Origin: Geothermovivens sp964644845
GTDB taxonomy: Bacteria > Zhuqueibacterota > Zhuqueibacteria > Oleimicrobiales > Geothermoviventaceae
Direction of reading: 5' to 3'
Assembly: GCA_964644845.1 (NCBI GenBank)
Contig: CAZXXS010000080.1
Coordinates: 1-47,448 of the forward strand
Length of the DNA stretch: 47,448 bases
Part shown: positions 1 to 8,260 of the stretch, in pieces
Layout: each line of letters begins with the position of its first letter
Numbering within the stretch: the first letter of the stretch is position 1
Translations under genes and position numbers: made by a program
Notes under the pieces: generated by a model
What the model was told of the DNA's origin: nothing
Databases searched by the model: none
Seen by the model: only the letters and a program-made list of their open reading frames with translations

Positions 1-2
1 TC

Positions 3-215
3 ACCGCCAACATCAACCCGGACTCGCTGCAAATCGTCACGGCTTACGTGGAACCCAGCCTGGCAGATGCCGAGCCGGGCGAGCGCTTCCAGTTCGAGCG
101 GCTGGGTTACTTCGTCGTGGACCCGGATTCCACGGACGACAGGCTGGTTTTCAACCGCACCGTGACGCTCAAAGACACCTGGGCCAAGTTACAAAAGGCA
201 GGCAAGGTGAATTGA
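3..215 (+). CDS. glnS: Glutaminyl-tRNA synthetase, C-terminal fragment
   Basis: This frame is open from the window edge to a TGA and encodes the last 70 residues of a cytoplasmic class I synthetase that charges tRNA-Gln with glutamine. The visible tail is the anticodon-binding beta-barrel: it contains AYVEPSLADAEPGERFQFER, GYFVVDPDS, VFNRTVTLKDTW, closely matching the C-terminal end of bacterial GlnRS (FQFEREGYF ... FNRTVGLRDTWA in the family). The start lies outside the window. The next gene begins 16 bases after the stop, so the sialidase may be co-transcribed with it. A GlnRS rather than an indirect GatCAB route is common in Bacteroidota and gammaproteobacteria. Identification is confident despite the truncation. 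Confidence 0.9.
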   Translation, partial: TANINPDSLQIVTAYVEPSLADAEPGERFQFERLGYFVVDPDSTDDRLVFNRTVTLKDTWAKLQKAGKVN

Positions 216-231
216 GCCAAGAACTCGAGGG

Positions 232-1374
232 ATGAACTACTCCCGCGCTGTAGTTTCGTCACTGGTTGCCCTGCTGTTTCTGGCAGCGGTGGATTCGTGC
301 GGCCAAGAGCTCTACCAGAGAGACGTCTTCGTTGCCGGAGAGGCAGGTTACCACACGTTTCGGATCCCGGCCCTGCTAATCACAAAGAGCGGTCGTCTTC
401 TCGCGTTCGCCGAGGGCCGTAAACACGGCCTTGGCGACTCAGGAAACATCGATCTCGTCTTCAAGAGCAGCGACGACGGAGGGCTCACGTGGAGTCCCCT
501 TCGAGTGTTGTGGGACGACTCCACCAACACCGTTGGCAATCCTGCCCCTGTTCTGGACAAGACGACCGGTACCGTTTGCCTGCTGTTGACCTGCAACCCC
601 GGAACCACGAACGAAAACAGGATCATGCGTGGTCAGGGCAGTCGCACTGTGTGGGCGACTTCGAGCTACGACGACGGAGTCACCTGGTCTGCACCCAGGG
701 AAATTACCGCTTCGGTGAAACGTCCGGACTGGACGTGGTACGCTACTGGTCCTGGCGCCGGGATCCAGCTACGTAGCGGGCGGTTGTTGGTCCCGTGTGA
801 CCACGCAGTGGCTTCACCTGACGGTAGGATTGGTCCTCACCTGTACCACGCCCACGTCATCTTCAGTGACGACCACGGGCAAACCTGGCACATCGGTGGC
901 AGCGCCGACAGTCTGACGAACGAGTGTACTGCGGCCGAGCTTTCCGACGGTACCATCTACCTGAACATGCGCAGTTACGCAGGCTTGCACCGCCGCGCCG
1001 TGGCGTGGAGCCGTGACAGCGGTGGAAGCTGGTCACCCGTTCGGCACGACAGCGCTCTCGTTGAGCCTGTTTGCCAGGCAAGTGTCTGTCGTTACCGCCC
1101 CGTGTCTGAATCCGCCAGTGACACGTTACTGTTCAGTAACCCCGCCAGTACGCGCAGGGAGAGGCTGACAGTCCGCCTGAGCCCAGATGGCGGACACACG
1201 TGGCCTGTGGCCCGCGTCCTGCACGCAGGACCTGCAGCCTACTCCTCACTCGCCGTCGACGCATCTCGGCGGATTTTCTGCCTCTACGAATGCGGTGAAA
1301 CGCACCCGTACGAACGCATTCGGTTTGCTGCCTTCGACCTGCGCTGGCTGCTGGACCAGAACAGCGGAAACTGA
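232..1374 (+). CDS. Exo-alpha-sialidase (GH33 neuraminidase), secreted
   Basis: The 380-residue product would cleave terminal sialic acids from glycoconjugates outside the cytoplasm. Residues 1-24 form a signal peptide. The FRIP motif at 43-46 supplies the first arginine of the carboxylate-binding triad, followed by the usual EGR...GD segment (D69). Five Asp-boxes are visible: SSDDGGLTW, SYDDGVTW, SDDHGQTW, SRDSGGSW and SPDGGHTW, the hallmark of the six-bladed sialidase propeller. A glutamate in the NECTAAELSDG segment and a tyrosine near AAYSSLA fit the catalytic Glu/Tyr pair. The ATG follows a GAGG that is very close to it, so initiation may depend on coupling to glnS. The gene is followed by a sialic-acid mutarotase/transporter and a fucosidase, which supports a glycan-foraging role. 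Confidence 0.9.
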   Translation: MNYSRAVVSSLVALLFLAAVDSCGQELYQRDVFVAGEAGYHTFRIPALLITKSGRLLAFAEGRKHGLGDSGNIDLVFKSSDDGGLTWSPLRVLWDDSTNTVGNPAPVLDKTTGTVCLLLTCNPGTTNENRIMRGQGSRTVWATSSYDDGVTWSAPREITASVKRPDWTWYATGPGAGIQLRSGRLLVPCDHAVASPDGRIGPHLYHAHVIFSDDHGQTWHIGGSADSLTNECTAAELSDGTIYLNMRSYAGLHRRAVAWSRDSGGSWSPVRHDSALVEPVCQASVCRYRPVSESASDTLLFSNPASTRRERLTVRLSPDGGHTWPVARVLHAGPAAYSSLAVDASRRIFCLYECGETHPYERIRFAAFDLRWLLDQNSGN

Positions 1375-1577
1375 GCTAGCCAACGCGGGGTTTCCGCTGG
1401 GGCGGCGAACCCATCCCCCCAGACCGGGCCACTACTGGTCGCCTCAAGAATCACCTGGTGTTGCCCTTGTTCCGCACTCTGACGCCACACCTCGCGGTTT
1501 CTACCTCCCAAGGTCTTGATTTTGTCCCCGTTTCTGCGTACACTTGGTTCAGTCCAAACGGAAGGAAAGGAGCGCGT

Positions 1578-3068
1578 GTGAAACGTCTTGCCGGCATCCT
1601 TCTCTTTACCCTCGTTGTCAGCACACCCCAATTCGCCATTCCCGCACCAAAAGCCGTTGGAGGTTGGGGCCAGCTCGAGCTTCGTTTCCAGGACCAAGAC
1701 ACCGTCTGGGTGGTTACAACGAGTGGTACGCCCTACCAGATGGGCTACTGGTACGGAAAGCTCTTGGCACCTCAAGTCGCTGCTAACCTTTCGAATTTCC
1801 TGCAGACCATCAGCTCCTTCGTGAACCTCCATTTGCTTTCCGTGGCAGCTCACACTCTCCTTCCGTACGTCCCAACTCGCTACCTGGAAATGATGCAAGG
1901 CCTTGCCGATGCCTGTTCCGACTACGGTCACCCGGAAATCACCCTGACAACCTTGAAACAGGTCATGGCCGTACCTGACCTCTCCGAGTCCGGCTGTTCT
2001 TTGTTTGCGGCCAGCGCTCCGGCCACAAACGGTCACACCTACCAAATGCGGAATCTGGACTGGAACATGACCACCGGCCTGCAACGTTACCCGGTTGTGG
2101 CTATTTTCCTCCCCACAGACGCATTCGGGACCCCCACGGGACAACCCCACGCCACGGTTGGTTTTGCTGGCGTGTTCGGTGCCATTGCCGGGCTGAACGC
2201 CGCAGGCCTGGCTGTAAGCGAGATTGCGGGGTACTTTCACGATCGTGAGATCCTGGCCGGCGAACCGATGCTCTACCTGTTGTGGGACGTGCTGTGGCAG
2301 GCAACCAGCGTGGCCGAGGCGGAATCGCTCATTCTTCACGCCCAGCGCACCAACATGTACTACTACGCTTGCTCCGACCCGAGCTCCCCGGGCTCACGGA
2401 CGCGGCTTTTCTTCACCGGCCACGACAGTGCCTTCGCTTTTCCCGACGGCGTCCCCGTTTACCGACCGTACCTCCGGGCCGGCAACGCCTTCTACACTCC
2501 GCTTCCAGGCGCGATCTACTGGAAGAACCACAACGGCAGCGGCAACGAGCTTTTGTACAACGCCCTCAGAGAGCAGTACGGATCCCTCGACGACGAAGGA
2601 GCAATCACAATCGCCCGGAAAGCCGGAGTGCCAGCCACGCTCGTCAGCGCCGTTACGGATGCCACAGACCTGGAACTTTATGTGTCCTTTGCCAAGGGGG
2701 AACACATTCCCGCTCACGTCCGAAAATACGTAAGGATCGAACTGCAAGGCGTTTTCGGCACCGGGACACCATCCCGAGTTTCAGAAAAGGGGTTCGCCGC
2801 AGAACGTGATCCTTGTCTCTCCCTCAACCTGACGGCGCACCCGAATCCATTCAACGCATTTGTCACGCTTGCGTACAACGTAGACCCGGCCCAGCCCGCC
2901 GAAATCGCGGTTTTCGACGCCACGGGACGGCGCGTAGCGGCGTGGAAACTTCAGGGCCCACAGGGGACAGTTCGTTGGGAACCGGGTACCCGTGCTTCCG
3001 GCATCTACCTGGTAAGGCTACAGGCAGGCCCACAAAGATTGACTCAACGGCTCGTGTACCTCAAGTAA
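1578..3068 (+). CDS. C45-family linear amide C-N hydrolase/acyltransferase with T9SS sorting tail
   Basis: The 496-residue product resembles the C45 autoproteolytic group (acyl-CoA:6-aminopenicillanate acyltransferase, phospholipase-B-like and related Ntn hydrolases). The putative processed nucleophile is Cys140 in ESGCSLFAA, followed by the characteristic NGHTYQMRNLDWN segment. Residues 1-22 form a signal peptide. The last ~80 residues, from the AHPNPFNAFVTLAYN motif to the terminal RLVYLK, form a type A type IX secretion sorting domain, so the enzyme should be exported and cell-surface attached or released. The frame is open 40 codons further upstream, but GTG at 1578 has a strong AGGAAAGGAG site six bases ahead and gives a proper signal peptide. 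The substrate is unknown; amide-linked acyl groups on lipids, bile-salt-like or glycan-derived compounds are possibilities. Confidence 0.78.
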   Translation: MKRLAGILLFTLVVSTPQFAIPAPKAVGGWGQLELRFQDQDTVWVVTTSGTPYQMGYWYGKLLAPQVAANLSNFLQTISSFVNLHLLSVAAHTLLPYVPTRYLEMMQGLADACSDYGHPEITLTTLKQVMAVPDLSESGCSLFAASAPATNGHTYQMRNLDWNMTTGLQRYPVVAIFLPTDAFGTPTGQPHATVGFAGVFGAIAGLNAAGLAVSEIAGYFHDREILAGEPMLYLLWDVLWQATSVAEAESLILHAQRTNMYYYACSDPSSPGSRTRLFFTGHDSAFAFPDGVPVYRPYLRAGNAFYTPLPGAIYWKNHNGSGNELLYNALREQYGSLDDEGAITIARKAGVPATLVSAVTDATDLELYVSFAKGEHIPAHVRKYVRIELQGVFGTGTPSRVSEKGFAAERDPCLSLNLTAHPNPFNAFVTLAYNVDPAQPAEIAVFDATGRRVAAWKLQGPQGTVRWEPGTRASGIYLVRLQAGPQRLTQRLVYLK

Positions 3069-3079
3069 GCGTCTCACAC

Positions 3080-5599
3080 ATGCCCATTCGTCCAAAGAAA
3101 TCCGCCATTTCCATTTTGCTCGTCGCGCTTCTCGGATCCTCCGCGCTCAAAGCCGAGGAGCACCTCCTTCACAGGTTATTTCGCTGGCAAGACCTTGCTC
3201 CACTGCCGAGAGCCACAGCTGGTCATTTCTCCGGTACCGTCGGGGGGCGGCTTGTGGTGGCAGGTGGAACGAATTTCCCCGTTTCTCTGTTCGCCGGCGG
3301 AAAGAAGGTGTGGTACCACGACGTTTTTGTTTTGAGCGCCCCCAGCGCTCGGTGGCAGCGCGTCGATTCTCTCGTTGGTCCGCTCGCGTACGGGGCCAGC
3401 GTGTCTACCCCGGACGGGCTTGTCCTGTTGGGAGGGAGCAACGGGGAACGGCATTTCCCCACGGTGCAGCTTCTGCGCTTGTCCGGCCAGAAGCTGGAAC
3501 GCCGGGGCTTGCCCAGTTTGCCGGTACCGGCTGCCTACCTCGGAGCCGCGTACCTGGACGGCAAGATCTACGCGGCCGGAGGGCAAACGTCGCCGGCAAT
3601 TCCCAAAGCCCTGAACAAACTGTGGGTGCTCGACCTCTCGGACACGCTTTTGGGCTGGCAAGAACTCCCTCCTTGGCCTGGCCCAGGTCGGATCCTCTCG
3701 GTGGTAGCCGCTCAGGCAGGGGCAATCTACGTGATGGGCGGGGCTGAATTGCATCCTGACTCGGTTGGGAAACCCGCGCGTCACTACCTGCAAGACGGCT
3801 ACCGTTACCAGCCCGAAAGCGGCTGGCAACGCGTAGCAGATCTCCCCCACCCAGTTGTTGCGGCGCCCTCTCTCGCGTACGGCAACAGCCACATTCTGGT
3901 TTTTGGTGGAGATGACGGTGCGTACGCTCGCCAAATGTGGGCGTTGAAAGAGGAACACCCCGGCTTCCGCCGCGAGATTCTGGCCTACCACACGATCACG
4001 GACACCTGGGCCGTGGTCGATTCCCTTCCCGTCGGCCTCGTAACGACAACGGCGTGTTCCTGGCGCGGCTTGATGGTCCTTCCAGGCGGCGAAGATCGCC
4101 CCGGTCATCGTTCGCCTCGGGTTCTGGCTGCCGAACCGTTGTCCATTCCCCGTCACCTCGGTGCACTCGACTTCAGCGTTCTGGGAGTCTACTTTCTGGG
4201 CCTGATTGTGATGGGCTTCTACTTCTCGGGGAGGGAAAAGTCCACCGACGACTTCTTCGTTGCCGGCCGGCGCATTCCGTGGTGGGCCGCGGGACTCAGC
4301 ATCTTCGGAACCCAGCTGAGCGCCATCACCTACATGGCGGTACCAGCTAAATCGTACGCCACGGACTGGGTATTTTACCTGTCGCCAATCTGCATTCTGC
4401 TGATCGCACCTCTGCTGGTCCGTTACTACCTTCCAATTTTCCGGCGGTTGAAGATCACGACGGCGTACGAGTACCTGGAAACCCGTTTCAATCTGGCTGT
4501 GCGCCTGTTCGGCAGCACGGCCTTCCTGTTGTTCCAGCTCGGCCGAGTGGCCATCGTTTTGTACCTGCCTGCCATTGCTCTGGCAACCGTCACTGGTGTC
4601 GACGTCCTCACCAGCATCTTGCTGATGGGCTTGATTGCTGTGCTGTACACCGTGCTGGGCGGCATCGAAGCGGTCATTTGGACGGACGTACTGCAGGTCC
4701 TCGTTCTGCTTGGCGGGGCTTTTCTGAGTCTCGTGGTGGTTCTCACAAGGATTGACGGAGGGGTCGCCGGGCTGCTGAACGTGGCTGTCAGCAACCACAA
4801 GTTCCACATGTTCAACTGGACCTGGGATGCCACCGTCGCGTCGGTCTGGGTGATCCTGGTTGGCAACTTTTTCGCTCAGCTGGCCCCGTACAGCACGGAT
4901 CAGGCCGTGATCCAGCGCTACCTGACGACACCCAACGAGCAGCAGGCCGCAAAAAGCATCTGGATGAACGCTCTCATGAGCCCGATTTCCAGTGCCATTT
5001 TCTTCCTTCTCGGTACAGCTCTGTACGTGTTCTACAAACACCACCCCCAGGCGTTGCATCCTGGCCTGCAGACCGACGCCATTTTCCCTTGGTTCATTGT
5101 ACAGCAACTTCCCGCGGGCATTTCCGGGCTCTTGATTGCTGGGCTTTTCGCCGCATCCATGTCGTCGCTGGACAGCAGCATGAACAGCGTGGCCGCCGTT
5201 GTAGTTACGGATTTCTACCGGCGTTTCGCCAGGCACGTGTCCGAACCCTCGGCCCTACGGCTGGCGCGTTGGGTAACAGCCGCGGTTGGCTTTTTCGGAA
5301 CAGTCACAGCGCTGGTCCTGGCCACGGTTCCAATTGCCTCTCTGTGGGACGTGTTCCTTCGACTGCTGAGCTTCCTCGGCGGCGCCCTTTCGGGAGTTTT
5401 TCTGCTCGCAGTCTTTACAAAAAAAGCTAACGGGCCGGGTACACTCGTTGGTGCAGCGGCAGCGGTTGTGGTGCTGATCTGGGCGCAAACATCCACGTCC
5501 ATTCACTTTTTCCTTCACGCCGCCATCGGAAGTGTAACCTGTGTAGTCATCGGTTACATGGCCAGTTTGGCGTTCGGCTACACCGGCAAAATGCGCTGA
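3080..5599 (+). CDS. Kelch mutarotase (NanM-like) fused to sodium:solute symporter
   Basis: The 839-residue fusion has a signal peptide (1-25), a Kelch propeller to about residue 370, then a 12-13-helix sodium:solute symporter (SSS family). Kelch signatures include GGTNFPVSLFAGGKKVWYHD, LLGGSNG, YAAGGQTS, YVMGGAE and LVFGGDDG, as in N-acetylneuraminate epimerase NanM and the cyclically permuted mutarotases of Bacteroidota. The transporter part starts at ALDFSVLGVYFLGLIVMGFY and contains the SSS segments STDDFFVAGRRIPWW, YLETRFN, LGGIEAVIWTDVLQ and MSSLDSSMNSVA. A periplasmic propeller joined to the permease could convert alpha- to beta-sialic acid right at the importer. ATG 3080 lies 11 bases after the previous stop; the upstream open frame overlaps that gene and is not used. 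Substrate specificity is inferred from the neighbouring sialidase. Confidence 0.87.
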   Translation: MPIRPKKSAISILLVALLGSSALKAEEHLLHRLFRWQDLAPLPRATAGHFSGTVGGRLVVAGGTNFPVSLFAGGKKVWYHDVFVLSAPSARWQRVDSLVGPLAYGASVSTPDGLVLLGGSNGERHFPTVQLLRLSGQKLERRGLPSLPVPAAYLGAAYLDGKIYAAGGQTSPAIPKALNKLWVLDLSDTLLGWQELPPWPGPGRILSVVAAQAGAIYVMGGAELHPDSVGKPARHYLQDGYRYQPESGWQRVADLPHPVVAAPSLAYGNSHILVFGGDDGAYARQMWALKEEHPGFRREILAYHTITDTWAVVDSLPVGLVTTTACSWRGLMVLPGGEDRPGHRSPRVLAAEPLSIPRHLGALDFSVLGVYFLGLIVMGFYFSGREKSTDDFFVAGRRIPWWAAGLSIFGTQLSAITYMAVPAKSYATDWVFYLSPICILLIAPLLVRYYLPIFRRLKITTAYEYLETRFNLAVRLFGSTAFLLFQLGRVAIVLYLPAIALATVTGVDVLTSILLMGLIAVLYTVLGGIEAVIWTDVLQVLVLLGGAFLSLVVVLTRIDGGVAGLLNVAVSNHKFHMFNWTWDATVASVWVILVGNFFAQLAPYSTDQAVIQRYLTTPNEQQAAKSIWMNALMSPISSAIFFLLGTALYVFYKHHPQALHPGLQTDAIFPWFIVQQLPAGISGLLIAGLFAASMSSLDSSMNSVAAVVVTDFYRRFARHVSEPSALRLARWVTAAVGFFGTVTALVLATVPIASLWDVFLRLLSFLGGALSGVFLLAVFTKKANGPGTLVGAAAAVVVLIWAQTSTSIHFFLHAAIGSVTCVVIGYMASLAFGYTGKMR

Positions 5600-5805
5600 G
5601 CTCGCCGCCGCGAATTTGCTGGATAAAAGCCCTCACGCGCAAGCTGATCCGACTCTTCAGGCACCTTAGTCACCGAGGCATTGAAGAGGTGCCGGCGGAA
5701 ACGCGTTCTACCCACACGGCGACTGCCAGCACGCTTGGACAGCGGGGCTAAACGTTACCGAGTTGTGCGCAGTTCGGTACTGGCAAACTTGCTGGAGGTG
5801 TCATC

Positions 5806-7560
5806 ATGGCGAAATTACCAGTCTCAGTGTCCAAAGGCCTTGCAGTAGCTCTCCTCACGTCGGTGCTCACCATTCTGGTCACAACGGCAGCTCAGGCAAG
5901 CGGACCGTCGGAGAACGACCGCACCCGCTGGTTCCGCGAAGCGAAATTCGGCATGTTCATCCACTGGGGTGTGTACTCGATGCTGGGCCGCCACGAGTGG
6001 GTCCGCCAGCTGTGCCACATCCCACTGCAGGAATACCAGTGGTACGTGGACAATTTCAATCCCGTGGAGTACAACCCAGACCAGTGGGTAGCGCTGGCCC
6101 AAGAGGCCGGAATGCGCTACATGGTGATCACCAGCAAGCATCACGACGGCTTCTGCATCTTCGACAGCAAGTACACCGACTACGACATCATGCACAGCAA
6201 GTACCACAAGGACGCCCTGGGCATGCTTGTGGAAGCCTGCCGCCGGAGAAACATGCCCCTCGGGTTCTACTACTCCATCATGGATTGGCACCACCCGGAC
6301 TATTTACCCCGGCGCGACTGGGAGACCGACCGCCCAACAGAAGGAGCCGATCTGGAGCGCTACATTGAGTACATGAAAAACCAGCTGCGTGAGTTGGTAA
6401 CCAAGTACGATCCTGCCATTCTCTGGTTCGACGGAGAGTGGGAACACAGCCTGGAAGAGCTTCATGCTTTCGAAATTGAAAAAATGCTGCGATCACTCAA
6501 GCCGAATATGCTGATCAATGACCGCCTCTTCAAGCGAACACCCGGACACGGCGACTTCGGCACACCCGAAAATTACGTGCCGGCTACAGGCATCACCAAC
6601 CCGGACGGCTCTCCGAGGCTCTGGGAAGCCTGTTACACGATGAACTGGAACAGTTGGGGCTACAACCACTACGAAACGGAGTTCCACAGCGGCACCCAGC
6701 TCATTCGCCAGCTCATCGAGATCGTCAGCAAGGGAGGCAACCTGCTACTGAATGTCGGACCGACGCCCCAGGGCACGATTCAGCCGGAGTTTGTCGCACG
6801 GCTCAAGTACATCGGCCGGTGGATGAAGGTCAACTCGGAGGCGATCTACGGCACCACTGCAAGCGTGTTCAACAAACTTCCGTTTTTCGGTCGCTGCACG
6901 GTGAAGGGCAATCGCCTGTACTTGCACGTGATGGGCTGGCCCTTGGACCACAAACTCCGCCTTCCCGGTCTAAAAACGAAAGTGGTGCGCGCGTATCTGC
7001 TCGTAGACAAAAAACACGACTTTTCCGTCAAACGTCGGGGCAACGATGTCATCATCGACCTGCCCGAACGCGCACCGGACCTGGACGCAACCGTCGTCGC
7101 CGTAGAGCTGGCGGGCAAACCCGAGGTCATCCCGTACAAGATCCAGGCCGATCAAAACGGGGTCGTTGAGCTTCCCATTTACATGGCCGAAATCCGTTCA
7201 CGAATGGGACAACGGGCGTACCTGGACCATTTTTACAAACACACCATGCTCACGAACTGGCAAAACGTAAATGACTACCCGGAGTGGGAGTTCTTCATCG
7301 ATCAGCCGGGTAGGTACGAAATCAGAATGAGTTACGCTGCGAGCTGGCGTCTCAAAGGGTTGCCTTTCGTCGTCCAGGTGGACAGCCAGGAAATTGCAGG
7401 AGAGACACAGGTCTCGGGGTCTAACATGTTCCCGAAAACCTTCACGGTGGGCACAGTTGACCTGAAGCCGGGCATGCACGTACTCAGCGTACACATCAAA
7501 CAGATCACAAATAACCATGCGATGAACCTGGAGAACGTGCTGCTGCAACGTTTACCCTGA
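5806..7560 (+). CDS. Alpha-L-fucosidase (GH29), secreted
   Basis: The 584-residue product removes alpha-linked L-fucose from glycans. A signal peptide covers residues 1-32. The GH29 barrel is clear: WFREAKFGMFIHWGVYS near the N terminus, VITSKHHDGFCIFDSKYTDY, and YDPAILWFDGEWEH, in which D209 is the expected catalytic nucleophile; KGGNLLLNVGPTPQG closes the domain. The last ~130 residues form a beta-rich domain (WEFFIDQPGRYEIRMSYA) like the carbohydrate-binding modules often appended to GH29 enzymes. GGAGGTG at 5794-5800 is ideally placed. The gene is 206 bases downstream of the sialic-acid transporter, so it may be transcribed with it or from its own promoter; I saw no convincing one. Fucose and sialic acid are both terminal sugars of mucin-type glycans. 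Confidence 0.95.
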   Translation: MAKLPVSVSKGLAVALLTSVLTILVTTAAQASGPSENDRTRWFREAKFGMFIHWGVYSMLGRHEWVRQLCHIPLQEYQWYVDNFNPVEYNPDQWVALAQEAGMRYMVITSKHHDGFCIFDSKYTDYDIMHSKYHKDALGMLVEACRRRNMPLGFYYSIMDWHHPDYLPRRDWETDRPTEGADLERYIEYMKNQLRELVTKYDPAILWFDGEWEHSLEELHAFEIEKMLRSLKPNMLINDRLFKRTPGHGDFGTPENYVPATGITNPDGSPRLWEACYTMNWNSWGYNHYETEFHSGTQLIRQLIEIVSKGGNLLLNVGPTPQGTIQPEFVARLKYIGRWMKVNSEAIYGTTASVFNKLPFFGRCTVKGNRLYLHVMGWPLDHKLRLPGLKTKVVRAYLLVDKKHDFSVKRRGNDVIIDLPERAPDLDATVVAVELAGKPEVIPYKIQADQNGVVELPIYMAEIRSRMGQRAYLDHFYKHTMLTNWQNVNDYPEWEFFIDQPGRYEIRMSYAASWRLKGLPFVVQVDSQEIAGETQVSGSNMFPKTFTVGTVDLKPGMHVLSVHIKQITNNHAMNLENVLLQRLP

Positions 7561-8260
7561 CGGGGGCAAGACAAGCCAAAGTAATGTTGCACCCCGGCTT
7601 CAGTAACGGCAGGCCAGAGGGATCCAAAACAACCAGAGAGGGCCGAATACCGCGCAGGTTGGCTGCTCCATTGGGGCGGCGCGTTTTGGGAGAAGCTGTT
7701 ACCCGCTCGCAGACCTTTTTCCGGCCGTGCTGGTCGAAAATTCAATGGGAGGAAGTTGCTCCGGCCTTCTACCCGATTGGCCTTAGGCCAGCAAGGAAAA
7801 AGGACAGGCACACAAGACGAGTGCCGAGCGAACATCACCCTTTGATGAGACCCTCTGGCCTGCAGATTGGTCAGTGGGGTTGCGGTAACACGCGAGGGCA
7901 ACACCAGTACACGGGTGCAGCGTCTGGGAGAGTTCGGCTTGCGACGTGGCCCCCTTTCTGTAGCGGAGCCTCATGCCCCATTCGGACTGCCTGAATCTGC
8001 CGCTTTAGCAGGGACCGGTTGCAACGCCTACCATCCCTCAACGCAGTTTTGCCCCCTGGTCCTTCCAGACGGCGAAATGCAGCTTGGGCTTTTTGTCACC
8101 GCCAAACTGCTCCCTTTTGCTCTTCCACCGGCGCCCACCCTGCGGCAATCGCCACCCGCGACTACTCAAACGCCCGACTCGCGAGCCAGCCATCGCCCGA
8201 ACAGGAGCGCCCAACTCCCTCGAGGCATCTTCGGGAGGCAACGCCGCTTCCCAGATGGCG
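7561..8260. other. Gene-free interval between convergent genes
   Basis: This stretch separates the convergent fucosidase and DPP IV genes. No reading frame in it has a recognisable domain, a ribosome-binding site and plausible protein character together. A short inverted repeat (TGGCC-TTA-GGCCA, 7778-7790) and a perfect 10-base palindrome around a GGATCC (8272-8281) are present, but neither is followed by a T-run, so I do not call a terminator. It may contain decayed coding sequence. Confidence 0.4.

Noticed and set aside
3176..5236. A 686-codon open frame on the minus strand
   Set aside because: It is the complement of the Kelch-symporter gene, lacks a ribosome-binding site and shows no protein family; G/C-rich third positions make such antisense frames common here.
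7778..7790. Inverted repeat TGGCC-TTA-GGCCA after the fucosidase gene
   Set aside because: Only a 5-base stem and no T-run, so too weak for a terminator.
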